This document shows positions 57,156-64,000 of a stretch of 64,000 nt of DNA, piece by piece. Positions within the stretch are counted from its first letter, which is position 1. The number at the start of each line of letters is the position of its first letter. The notes beneath the pieces are model-generated. The model saw nothing but the letters and a program-made list of their open reading frames with translations. It was not told where the DNA came from and did not search any database. Position numbers and translations under genes: made by a program. The stretch is taken from NCBI GenBank assembly GCA_963840435.1, contig CAWIYY010000010.1:558001-622000 (forward strand), in the 5' to 3' direction. The stretch is from Bog-473 sp963840435. GTDB taxonomy: Bacteria; Actinomycetota; Acidimicrobiia; Acidimicrobiales; RAAP-2.

Positions 57156-57482
57156 TCAGCGCCAGCCCACCCGTCGCAGCACGTGGGAGCGGCAGCGCGC
57201 CGTGCGCGGGCTCTGGTAGCCGCAGTCGGGCTCACTGAAGCACCCACACGAGATGGCCTGGCCGTGGCAAGCCGGGCAGCGCTCGATGCAGCAGCCGGGA
57301 TGGTGCACGCCGCCGAGCGGGGTCCCGCAGTCCCGACATTCCTCGGGCTCGTAGCGGTGCCGGGGCCGCGGCTCCTGGCCCCAGCGGACGGGAGCGTAGG
57401 CCTTGCCGTCGATGACGAGGGGATCGGTCAGGCAGCTGATCCCGTCTGTCATTTCGCCGCCGCAGTGCGAACAAATGGCCAT
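57156..57482 (-). CDS. Zinc-ribbon-rich protein
   Basis: 108 residues with four CxxC pairs: CSHCGGE at the N-terminus, CRDCGTPLGG, CPACHGQAISCGC and a Cys/His cluster GVHHPGCCIERC. Several Zn sites are therefore likely. AGGGAGGG just upstream of ATG 57482 makes a strong ribosome site. No catalytic domain; possible nucleic-acid or protein-interaction factor. Divergent from the SDR gene at 57583 by 100 bp. Confidence 0.8.
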   Translation of the reverse strand: MAICSHCGGEMTDGISCLTDPLVIDGKAYAPVRWGQEPRPRHRYEPEECRDCGTPLGGVHHPGCCIERCPACHGQAISCGCFSEPDCGYQSPRTARCRSHVLRRVGWR

Positions 57483-57570
57483 GACCCTCCCTTGTTCAAC
57501 GCCTGATCGATCTTCCCAGGCCGGTGCGACACCGGCGCGGATGGCACCGGACCGGGCGCACCGTCTGCCC

Positions 57571-57576
57571 TACGCT
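57571..57576 (+). promoter_or_regulatory. TACGCT -10 element, leaderless start of the SDR gene
   Basis: TACGCT lies 6 nt before the ATG at 57583, and no ribosome site is present. Confidence 0.45.
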
Positions 57577-57582
57577 GCGCCT

Positions 57583-58404
57583 ATGACGACGACAGAGGGT
57601 GAACAGGGCCAGATCACCGCGACCGGCCTGCTGAAGGACAAGGTGTGCATCGTGTCGGGTGTGGGGCCCGGCCTGGGCCGGCAGGCGGCCCGTGCTTTGG
57701 CCGGTCACGGGGCCGACCTGGTTCTGGCGGCCCGTCGCCAGTCCACGCTCGACGAGGTGGCGGCCGAACTGGCCGACATGGGCACGCGCTGCCTCACCGT
57801 CCCGACCGACATCACCGACCCCGAGGCGTGCGCCGCCTTGATGGAGGCGGCGGCCGGCACCTTCGGCGGCGTCGACGTCCTGGTCAACAACGCCTTCCGC
57901 TTCGACGCCTTCCAGAGCTTCGAAGAGGTCGACCTGGCCATCTGGCGCAAGATCATGGACACGAACCTCTTCGGCTCGCTCCAGATGACCCGCGCCGCCC
58001 TTCCCCACATGCGGGCCCGCGGCGGCGGTTCGGTGGTCATGGTGGCCTCGATGGTGGCCCGCCAGCCCCAGCCCGTGCAGGGCGGGTACGCCATCTCCAA
58101 GGGTGCGCTCCTGACGGCGACCCGGGTCCTCGCCTTCGAGCTCGGGCCCTCAAACGTGCGGGTCAATGCGGTCGTCCCGGGCTGGATGGCCGGGCCCTCC
58201 GTCGACATCTACATCGACATGACCTCGACCGGGCGCGGCGTGCCGGCCCAGGTGGTCGTGGACGAGCTCAACGCCCGGGTGCCGCTCGGGCGCATCCCCA
58301 GCGACGAGGACGTGGCCGGGTCGATCGTCTACCTGGCCTCCGACCTGTCCCGGGCCATGACCGGGCAGGCACTCGACACCAACGGGGGCGAGATCTTCGC
58401 CTGA
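57583..58404 (+). CDS. Short-chain dehydrogenase/reductase 2
   Basis: 273-residue classical SDR. Glycine motif VSGVGPGLGRQAARALAG, LVLAARRQ, DVLVNNAFRF (NNAF instead of NNAG), catalytic Ser in VVMVASMVARQ, Tyr/Lys in GGYAISKGALL, then RVNAVVPGWMAGPSVDIYI. The pairing VCIVSGVGPGLG is typical of actinobacterial steroid or mycolic-type dehydrogenases; the substrate is not known. Start ATG 57583 is supported by the leaderless -10. Intact. Confidence 0.9.
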   Translation: MTTTEGEQGQITATGLLKDKVCIVSGVGPGLGRQAARALAGHGADLVLAARRQSTLDEVAAELADMGTRCLTVPTDITDPEACAALMEAAAGTFGGVDVLVNNAFRFDAFQSFEEVDLAIWRKIMDTNLFGSLQMTRAALPHMRARGGGSVVMVASMVARQPQPVQGGYAISKGALLTATRVLAFELGPSNVRVNAVVPGWMAGPSVDIYIDMTSTGRGVPAQVVVDELNARVPLGRIPSDEDVAGSIVYLASDLSRAMTGQALDTNGGEIFA

Positions 58405-58413
58405 CCGGCTGCC

Positions 58414-58446
58414 CGCCTGACCCGCCTGACCCGCCTGACCCGCCTG
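58414..58446. repeat. Tandem 9-bp repeat CGCCTGACC
   Basis: Three full copies and a partial fourth follow the SDR stop. Convergent with the LCP gene. Confidence 0.85.
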
Positions 58447-58478
58447 CGTCCGACTGACCCGCCTCTCGCTGGTCCGGG

Positions 58479-60266
58479 TCAGGAGCCCTCGCCGCCGCTC
58501 GGCGTGCAGGCGCGGGGATCCCACGGGGCCAGCTGTTCGACACTGGCGGTCGGGGCGGCGAAGGCGCCGCTGTTGCCGGTGTTCCCCGACGATCCCGAGC
58601 CCGCCGCCGGCGCGGTCGTCGTGGTCGTGCTCGCCGACCCCGCCACCAAAGAGGTCGGCGTCGTCGCCGCAGCCGGCGGATGCACGCTGAAGTCCGTGCC
58701 GGTGATGACCGTCACCTGCGAACCCGGGCTCACCTGGGACGGGTCGTCGGCCATGATCACGGCACCGGACATGGAGTTGGCCACGAGCTGGGCCGCCGCC
58801 AGCTCGGCCGGCGACTTCGAGGAGTAGGCGACCACCGTCTCGGCCTCCTGCCCGACCGGCGTCGAGTCGCCGATCGTCCCGGTGTGGAACCCCAGCGCGG
58901 CCAGGCTGGCCGCCGTGTCGGTGGCCTGGTTGTACGCACCCGAGCCGTTCATGACCGACACCGTCACCGACGATGGCGCCGGCAGGGCGCCTCCCGTGTA
59001 GGTGTCGTCGTTGCTCGAGCTCAGCCCCAGGAACTGGTCGACCGCATTGTGATCCTGCGGCTCGGCCGGAAACTCGATGTCCCCGTAGCTACCACCCTGA
59101 TAGGTGTAGCTCCCGAACTGGTCCACGGCCACCGGCAGGGTCAGCTGCGGCGCGGAGTTCACGTTCACGTCGTGGTACCCGAGGACCAGGTTGATCATGT
59201 CGGTGGCCGAGAAGCTCGTGTCAACCGTGAGCTGGCTCACCACGCCTGACACCAGCGACTGGTCGGTCAGTGGGTTGCTGAGCCCCTTGGCCTTGACCGC
59301 GGTGGCCAGCACGCGCAGGAACTCGTGGTCGCGCCGGATCCGGGCGATGTCGCTCTGCGCCTCTTGCGGCCAGTCGTTCACGTCGTCGGTGGTGACGCCG
59401 GGTCCCTTGTACTGCACGTGCCGGGCCCGGACCACCTGGAGAGCCTGGGTGCCGTTGAGCTGGAGGCAACCCGTCGTCTGGATGTTGAGCCCGGAGTAGG
59501 CGTCGTAGACCGGCTCGGGGAAGTACATCTTGATGCCGCCCAGCGCGTTCACCACGTTGATGAAGCTGTCGAAGTTCAGCTCGACGAAGTGCTGGATCGG
59601 AATGCCGAAGTCCTCCTCGACGGCGTTGATGAGCTGGTCGGGTCCCTGGAAGAGCGCAGCGTCGATCTTGTTGGCGCCGTCCGAGCGTGCGTTGGGGACG
59701 AAGAGGTCGCGGGGGATGGAGAGGATCGAGAGCGAATGGGTGGCCGGGTTGAGGTGCAGGATCATCACCACGTCGCTGTTCACGCCGTTGACCCCTTGCG
59801 AGCAGAGCCCGTAGGCCGGGTTCTGCACGGTCAGGGCGCAGCGCGACGTGGACCCGATCATCAAGATGTTCTCCGTGCCTGCATCCGCGCCCTTGACCGG
59901 GGCCGAGGCGAGGTTGTGGAGATCGATGCGGTGGATCTCGTGGTTCAGGTACCAGGCGTACCCGGCGGTCGCGCCGACCAGGAGAACGACCACCAGCCCG
60001 AGCGCTCCCACCACGTAGCCCACCGTCCGTCGCCGCGAACGGCGCTTGGGAGCGGCGTGCGCCCCCTTGCGCCGGCCACCCTGACCACCCTGACCACCCC
60101 GGGCGCCCGCCTGCTCCGCCTGCTCGATCTGCAGCCCCAGATCGTGCAGCCCCCGCTCCACCGGATTATCGGCCGGGTCCGCCGGGGGCGACTCCTGGTC
60201 GACCTCCTGACCCAGCTGGTGCAGACCCCGGTGGACGGGATCGTTCTCGGCGTTCGGGGGGCTCAT
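58479..60266 (-). CDS. LytR-CpsA-Psr (LCP) cell-wall glycopolymer ligase
   Basis: Enzyme class that attaches teichoic-acid-like or arabinogalactan polymers to peptidoglycan outside the cell. The cytoplasmic N-terminus (about 80 residues) has two HQLGQEVDQ/HDLGLQIEQ near-repeats. A membrane helix (VVGALGLVVVLLVGATAGYA) precedes the LCP domain: ILMIGSTSRC, DVVMILHLNP, LSIPRDLFVP with the catalytic Arg, IDAALFQGPDQLI and LQVVRARHVQYKG. A LytR_C domain follows (PSSVTVSVMNGSGAYNQATD), then a Thr/Ala-rich tail. 595 residues, intact. No promoter identified. Confidence 0.93.
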   Translation of the reverse strand: MSPPNAENDPVHRGLHQLGQEVDQESPPADPADNPVERGLHDLGLQIEQAEQAGARGGQGGQGGRRKGAHAAPKRRSRRRTVGYVVGALGLVVVLLVGATAGYAWYLNHEIHRIDLHNLASAPVKGADAGTENILMIGSTSRCALTVQNPAYGLCSQGVNGVNSDVVMILHLNPATHSLSILSIPRDLFVPNARSDGANKIDAALFQGPDQLINAVEEDFGIPIQHFVELNFDSFINVVNALGGIKMYFPEPVYDAYSGLNIQTTGCLQLNGTQALQVVRARHVQYKGPGVTTDDVNDWPQEAQSDIARIRRDHEFLRVLATAVKAKGLSNPLTDQSLVSGVVSQLTVDTSFSATDMINLVLGYHDVNVNSAPQLTLPVAVDQFGSYTYQGGSYGDIEFPAEPQDHNAVDQFLGLSSSNDDTYTGGALPAPSSVTVSVMNGSGAYNQATDTAASLAALGFHTGTIGDSTPVGQEAETVVAYSSKSPAELAAAQLVANSMSGAVIMADDPSQVSPGSQVTVITGTDFSVHPPAAATTPTSLVAGSASTTTTTAPAAGSGSSGNTGNSGAFAAPTASVEQLAPWDPRACTPSGGEGS

Positions 60267-60494
60267 GGTCGTGGGGTGTGACGGGGCGGGACCGGCCCGG
60301 ATTTGTGGTCCACGTGCCCGTCGCGCCGTGGGCGTCGTGAGCGGCCTCGCAGTCCGGACACTCTAGTGAGAGGCCGGCGTAAAGGGCAGTCAGCCGCGGC
60401 CGCACCGCGGGGACCGAGCCGTGCCCGATCGGCGCTCACCAGGGCTTCCGTTCACCCGATTGCCCTGAACGCCGCCGAGCGGCAGCATCGGGCC

Positions 60495-60995
60495 GTGCCC
60501 GCCCGCAGCGCAGGACTCCTCCTGTACCGGTTCACCGCCGACGGCCTCGAGGTGTTGTTGGCCCATCCGGGTGGGCCCTTCTGGGCCAAGAAGGACCAGG
60601 GCGTCTGGTCCGTTCCCAAGGGCGAGTACGACGAGGGGTCCGATGCACTGGAGGCCGCCCGGCGTGAGTTCGGTGAGGAGACCGGGCTGCGCATCCCAGC
60701 CGGCGAGCCGTGGCCCCTCGGCGAGGTGACCCAGCGCAGCGGCAAGCGGGTCCTGGCCTGGGCCCTCGAGGGCGATCTCGACCTCACGGGCGCCGTCAGC
60801 AACACGTTCGAGATGGAGTGGCCCCGCGGATCAGGCCGCCTGGCCCAGTTCCCCGAGGTGGACCGGGTGGAATGGCTGCTCCTCGACCTTGCCTGTGCCA
60901 AGATCCTCCCAGCTCAAGCCCCTTTTCTCGAGCGTCTGCTCCAGGCCCTGGACCAGGGTGACCAGGGGAGCGCTTCGGGAGGCTCGCCGCCCTGA
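60495..60995 (+). CDS. NUDIX hydrolase
   Basis: Pyrophosphohydrolase of 166 residues. The NUDIX box is GEYDEGSDALEAARREFGEE with the metal Glu residues in REFGEETGL. N-terminus VPARSAGLLLYRFTADGLEV and FWAKKDQGVWSVPKGE fit the DNA-mimic/ADP-ribose group of NUDIX proteins found beside DNA repair ligases. Start GTG 60495 is chosen because the fold begins there; the ORF extends upstream without similarity. No ribosome site. Divergent from LCP across 228 bp in which no clear element is seen. Confidence 0.88.
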   Translation: MPARSAGLLLYRFTADGLEVLLAHPGGPFWAKKDQGVWSVPKGEYDEGSDALEAARREFGEETGLRIPAGEPWPLGEVTQRSGKRVLAWALEGDLDLTGAVSNTFEMEWPRGSGRLAQFPEVDRVEWLLLDLACAKILPAQAPFLERLLQALDQGDQGSASGGSPP

Positions 60996-61136
60996 TCGGC
61001 CCGGACTCCTTCCGGCGGTCGGACGTCCGGCACCCTCACCCGGGTCCGGCACCCCGGGCGGGCCGACGAAATTCCTTGACCCGAGTCGCCAACGCTCCGA
61101 TACGTCGGCAACGGCCCGACAACGGCTGGGGGAGCG

Positions 61137-61835
61137 GTGCGGTGGAAGTGGCGACGCGATGACGTCAAGGGCCTGGTGGTCGCGCTTGGTGCCGTGGCCC
61201 TGCTCGGCCTGACCGCCGCCACCACCCTCGGTGGGTTCTCGGCCACGGTGGCCAACACGGCCAACCAGTTCAGCTCGGGCACGATCCAGCTGAAGGAGGG
61301 CGTCGGTTCGACGACGTGCTTCTCGACGGGGACGGGCGGCGGCGGCAGCGTCACCGCGGCCGACGCCTCGACCTGTTCGAGCATCGACGACCTCGGGGGC
61401 TCGGTCGACCAGGTGCCCGGGGGGACCCCGGTGAGCACCTCGGTCACGGTGAGCAACGTCGGCAACGACGGGACGACGACGGGCTCGCTGGTGGCGTCGG
61501 CCTGCAGCGCCGGCGCGGCGGCGGACGACGGTGGCTACGTCGGGGCCGATACCGCCGGCTTCTGCGGGAAGATCGACGTGACGATCGCCAACACGACGCC
61601 GGGCGCCGCGGACCAGTGCGTGTTCCCGACCCTGGTAGGGGGCTGCCCGGCGCCCTCGAGCGTGGACACGCTGGCCAGCCTGGCTGCGCAGACCTTCAGC
61701 ACCCCTGCCATGTCCCCGTTGGCCGCCGGGGGGTCGGCCACCTACGTCATCACGGTGCAGCTCGATCCCGGAGCGACCAACGCCGATCAGGGGCTGAGGG
61801 CCACCATTCCGCTGACCTGGTCCATCACCCAGTAG
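61137..61835 (+). CDS. TasA/camelysin-like secreted protein
   Basis: 232 residues. N-terminus has a basic start, hydrophobic segment (GLVVALGAVALLGLTAATTL) and then GGFSATVANTANQFSSGTIQ, the pattern of SipW-processed exported proteins such as TasA and camelysin; those form fibres or act as proteases. The rest is a beta-rich Gly/Ser/Thr/Ala sequence with five Cys residues (TTCFSTG, ASTCSSI, SACSAG, GFCGK, DQCVF). GTG start follows GGGGGAGC. No sipW-type peptidase is in the window apart from lepB. A -35-like TTGACC lies at 61076, without a convincing -10. The structured leader of the next operon begins 65 bp after the stop. Confidence 0.7.
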   Translation: MRWKWRRDDVKGLVVALGAVALLGLTAATTLGGFSATVANTANQFSSGTIQLKEGVGSTTCFSTGTGGGGSVTAADASTCSSIDDLGGSVDQVPGGTPVSTSVTVSNVGNDGTTTGSLVASACSAGAAADDGGYVGADTAGFCGKIDVTIANTTPGAADQCVFPTLVGGCPAPSSVDTLASLAAQTFSTPAMSPLAAGGSATYVITVQLDPGATNADQGLRATIPLTWSITQ

Positions 61836-61899
61836 GCCGCCCAGTCGCCCCGGCCTCAGGGCCATCCCTGCCTGGCGTCAGATCTTTGCAGTCACGTTG

Positions 61900-62089
61900 A
61901 AGGATTTGGACGCCTCCACCCTCGACACGGACGGCGACGGCGTCCGATAGTGACGGAGGCAAATCCTTGCCGCTCGATGTAGTGGCCCCCGTTCCGATGC
62001 CCCGGACGGGGGCCACTACTTCTTGCCTCCACGGACGTTTCACGGGCAACGTGACAGAATCTTGCCCGACGCGTGGAGGCACTCTCGTG
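61900..62089 (+). promoter_or_regulatory. Structured leader with mutually exclusive stems hiding the SD of the kinase gene
   Basis: Three adjacent stems fill this interval. Stem A: AAGGATTT (61900-61907) + GCCTCC (61912-61917) pair with GGAGGC (61955-61960) + AAATCCTT (61961-61968), around an inner CGGACG/CGTCCG hairpin. Stem B: GTAGTGGCCCCCGTTC (61979-61994) with GGACGGGGGCCACTAC (62004-62019). Stem C: TGCCTCCACG (62024-62033) with CGTGGAGGCA (62072-62081), enclosing CGGGCAA/TTGCCCG. Stem C covers the GGAGG ribosome site of the GTG at 62087. GGAGGCAA (61955-61962) can instead pair with TTGCCTCC (62023-62030), an 8-bp alternative that frees the ribosome site. The layout is that of a translational switch; ligand or trigger unknown. 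Confidence 0.6.
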
Positions 62090-63670
62090 AGTCGTTCCGT
62101 TGCCGCCCTGATCGACCGGCGCAGGTTGGCCCGTACCTGGCCCTTTGCCGTCATCGCCGGCGCCGGCCAGATCAGCGCGATCTGGCCGCCCGGGCCGAGC
62201 AACACCGGGCTGTTTTGGCTGAGCACCGCTCTCCTCCTGCTGGCCGCCCTCCTCCTGTTCCTGCGCCTCCCGGGCGGTGTGAGCCCTCTGCTCCTGGCGG
62301 CCTCGGTCGACGTCGTGTCGGTGACCTGCCTCCTCCTGGCCACGGGCGGTGTGGGCGGCGGCTTCGGCCCCCTGTACCTGATTGCCGTCGTCGGCCTCGC
62401 CCTCTACGGGAGCCGGCGCGACACCACCCTGGTCGTCGCCCTGGTCCTGCTCGGGCTCCTCGTGGTGTCGATCCAGGGGGGCGACGCCGCCATGGCGACG
62501 GCCCGCCGGCTCGGCCTGCTGGCCGGCATCAGCTGCGTGCTCTCGGTGTCCATCCATGCGCTGCGCTTGCGCCTCACGGAGTCCAAGCGGCACACCGAGC
62601 GCCTGCTGCATCAAGCTGAGTCGATCAACGCGGCGGCACGCCGGCTCTCGTCGCTGCTCGAACCGACGGCCATCGCCGCGCTCGGAGCGGAGTTGGCGGC
62701 GCAGGCGGCGTCACCTCCCGGTGGTCCTGAGGCCGCATCCCGCTACCTCCGGATTCAAGGAGACGAGGTCGCGGTGGAGGCGCGTTTTGGACCGGACCTC
62801 TCCGATGCGTCGTGGCAACTGGACAAGTGGTCACTGCTCGGCCACGTCGCCCGCGAGCTCAGGCCGGCGTCCGAGACGGTCGGGACGGCCCGCCCGGACG
62901 GGGCCGCCCGGTCCCAGCCTGCTTCTCAGACCCTCCTGATCCCGGTGGCTCCCGGCGGCCGCCTGCACGGGGTGCTCGAGATCGTCAGCCCGACCGGCGC
63001 GCTGATGGACGACTCGCTGGAGCGCTCCATCGCGCTCGGGCACCTGCTCGAGCTCGCCCTGTCGAACTGGGACGCCCACGAGCAGCTCGAGCAGGCCGGG
63101 CGGGCCGAGGAGCGCCGACGCATCGCCCGCGACCTCCACGACGGGCTGGCGCACGAGCTGGCCTACATCGCCAGCATGGCCCGGAGCTCTCGTCGGGCCA
63201 TGGCCCAGGTCGACGTCCAGGAGCTCTCCAGCGCGGCCGACCGGGCGTTGGACGAGGCCCGGCGGGCCATCACGGTGCTCTCGGCGACCGGCCCGCAGTC
63301 CCTGGCCGGCGCGGTGGCTCAGACCACCGAGGATCTGGGGTCGCGTCTCGGCGTCGCCGTGCGCCTCGAGCTGGCCGACGACATCGACACTCCGCCCGAC
63401 GTGACCGAGCACGTCCTGCGGATCGTGCGCGAGGCCATCACCAACGCCGCCACCCATGGCGGTCCGACCGTCGTCTCGGTCACCGTGCGCAAGGACGACG
63501 GCGTGCGGGTGGTGATTGAGGACGACGGGTGTGGGTTCGATCCCGAGCTCGGAGCTCGCTCGGGCTTCGGGCTGGTGAGCATGCGCGAGCGAGCCGATGC
63601 CATCGGCGCCGGCTTTGCAGTCGCCTCGGCGCCGTCTCTGGGCACGCGGATTGAGCTCGCGCTCCCGTGA
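62087..63670 (+). CDS. Membrane histidine kinase (HisKA_3 type)
   Basis: 527-residue NarX/DegS-type kinase. Six hydrophobic segments occupy about residues 15-165 (for example LFWLSTALLLLAALLLFLRL and TTLVVALVLLGLLVVSIQ). A GAF-like domain follows, then the HisKA_3 helix with His351 in RRIARDLHDGLAHELAYIAS and an ATPase domain: N-box REAITNAATHG, G1 IEDDGCGFDP, G2 GFGLVSMRERADAI. I start it at GTG 62087 because GGAGG lies 8 nt upstream; the frame is open further upstream to 61967 but that part is the structured leader. It overlaps the response regulator by 4 bp, so the two are coupled. Confidence 0.9.
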   Translation: MSRSVAALIDRRRLARTWPFAVIAGAGQISAIWPPGPSNTGLFWLSTALLLLAALLLFLRLPGGVSPLLLAASVDVVSVTCLLLATGGVGGGFGPLYLIAVVGLALYGSRRDTTLVVALVLLGLLVVSIQGGDAAMATARRLGLLAGISCVLSVSIHALRLRLTESKRHTERLLHQAESINAAARRLSSLLEPTAIAALGAELAAQAASPPGGPEAASRYLRIQGDEVAVEARFGPDLSDASWQLDKWSLLGHVARELRPASETVGTARPDGAARSQPASQTLLIPVAPGGRLHGVLEIVSPTGALMDDSLERSIALGHLLELALSNWDAHEQLEQAGRAEERRRIARDLHDGLAHELAYIASMARSSRRAMAQVDVQELSSAADRALDEARRAITVLSATGPQSLAGAVAQTTEDLGSRLGVAVRLELADDIDTPPDVTEHVLRIVREAITNAATHGGPTVVSVTVRKDDGVRVVIEDDGCGFDPELGARSGFGLVSMRERADAIGAGFAVASAPSLGTRIELALP

Positions 63671-64000
63671 GTGAGGCCATCAGCGTCCTGGTGGCCGACG
63701 ACCATGCACGCACCAGGGCACTGGTCCGCTTGGCCCTCGAGCACAGCGGGGCGTTCCGCATCTGCGCCGAGGCGCACGACACCCCCTCGGCCGTCGCCGC
63801 TGCGTTGGTCGAGCAGCCGGACGTCTGCCTGCTCGACATCAACATGCCCGGCAGCGGTATCGCGGCGGCAGCCCGGATCACGACTGCGCTGCCGGACACG
63901 GCCGTGGTCATGCTGACCGTGTCGCGCCAGGACGAGGATCTCTTCGACGCCCTGCGGGCCGGTGCCTCCGGGTACCTGCTCAAGGGAATGGACGAGGCGG
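63667..64000 (+). CDS. Response regulator receiver domain, NarL type (cut by window end)
   Basis: First 111 codons of the partner of the kinase at 62087, starting with GTG in a GTGA overlap. Acidic pair Asp11/Asp12 in VLVADDHARTRALV, phosphoacceptor Asp57 in VCLLDINMPGSG, Thr in VVMLTVSRQD and Lys in GYLLKGMDEA. The output domain lies beyond the window; the pairing predicts a LuxR-type helix-turn-helix. Confidence 0.9.
   Translation, partial: MSEAISVLVADDHARTRALVRLALEHSGAFRICAEAHDTPSAVAAALVEQPDVCLLDINMPGSGIAAAARITTALPDTAVVMLTVSRQDEDLFDALRAGASGYLLKGMDEA

Overview
This is a GC-rich (about 70 percent by eye) bacterial chromosome segment from an actinobacterium. The gyrB-gyrA pair at the left edge, the FHA/PP2C/Ser-Thr-kinase cell-division cluster, crgA back to back with trpG, and tRNA-Leu, tRNA-Ile and tRNA-Ala genes together are the gene set found beside oriC in Mycobacterium and Streptomyces, here rearranged. 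The lipid and xenobiotic metabolism genes, F420-type luciferase-like oxidoreductases and the propeller-like secreted repeats make a member of Acidimicrobiia a reasonable guess. That assignment is inference, not something the sequence proves.

Layout. 1-4.2 kb: gyrB end, gyrA and signal peptidase lepB. 4.2-8.2 kb: an N-acyl-D-amino-acid deacylase behind a perfect 15-bp palindrome, a hypothetical gene, and a double-domain dCTP deaminase behind two head-to-head DnaA-box-like sites. 8.3-11.8 kb: a surface-protein island with a chaplin-like repeat protein carrying an LAxTG-type sorting signal and two paralogous single-pass proteins. 11.9-16 kb: aldo/keto reductase, acyl-CoA synthetase, RNase D. 16.2-24.4 kb: two paralogous degenerate GGDEF proteins flank a divergent DevR/DevS-like two-component pair, an MFS transporter and an mmsA-type dehydrogenase. 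24.4-28.1 kb: a secreted NlpC/P60 hydrolase with 126-bp tandem repeats, SnoaL-like proteins and an F420-type oxidoreductase. 28.1-34.4 kb: tRNA-Leu, fhaA-fhaB-pstP-pknB, trpG, crgA. 34.5-44.5 kb: thiolase, thioesterase, ComF-like, SDR, pirin, aldo/keto reductase, GH16, a second F420-type oxidoreductase, and an amidohydrolase. 44.6-53 kb: aspartic-protease-like protein, membrane protein, a large cyclase-homology/ATPase/TPR regulator, a universal stress protein and a secreted adhesin-like protein. 53.3-64 kb: tRNA-Ile, SGNH-type and thioesterase genes, tRNA-Ala, oxidoreductases, an LCP cell-wall ligase, NUDIX, a TasA-like secreted protein, and a histidine kinase/response regulator pair preceded by a strongly structured leader.

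Two window-wide properties matter for reading the annotation. First, many clearly conserved proteins are broken by single-base frameshifts whose two sides still match the family. This is most simply explained by sequencing or assembly indels, so I report corrected gene spans and say where the breaks are. Second, several genes without a ribosome-binding site have a TANNNT hexamer 6-10 nt before the start codon, which points to leaderless mRNAs (pknB, devS-like, trpG, crgA, two oxidoreductases, a thioesterase, possibly fhaA).

The most notable candidate for something undescribed is the 61900-62089 leader. It has three back-to-back strong stems whose GCCTCC/GGAGGC segments can pair in two exclusive ways, one of which hides the Shine-Dalgarno sequence of the downstream histidine kinase gene.
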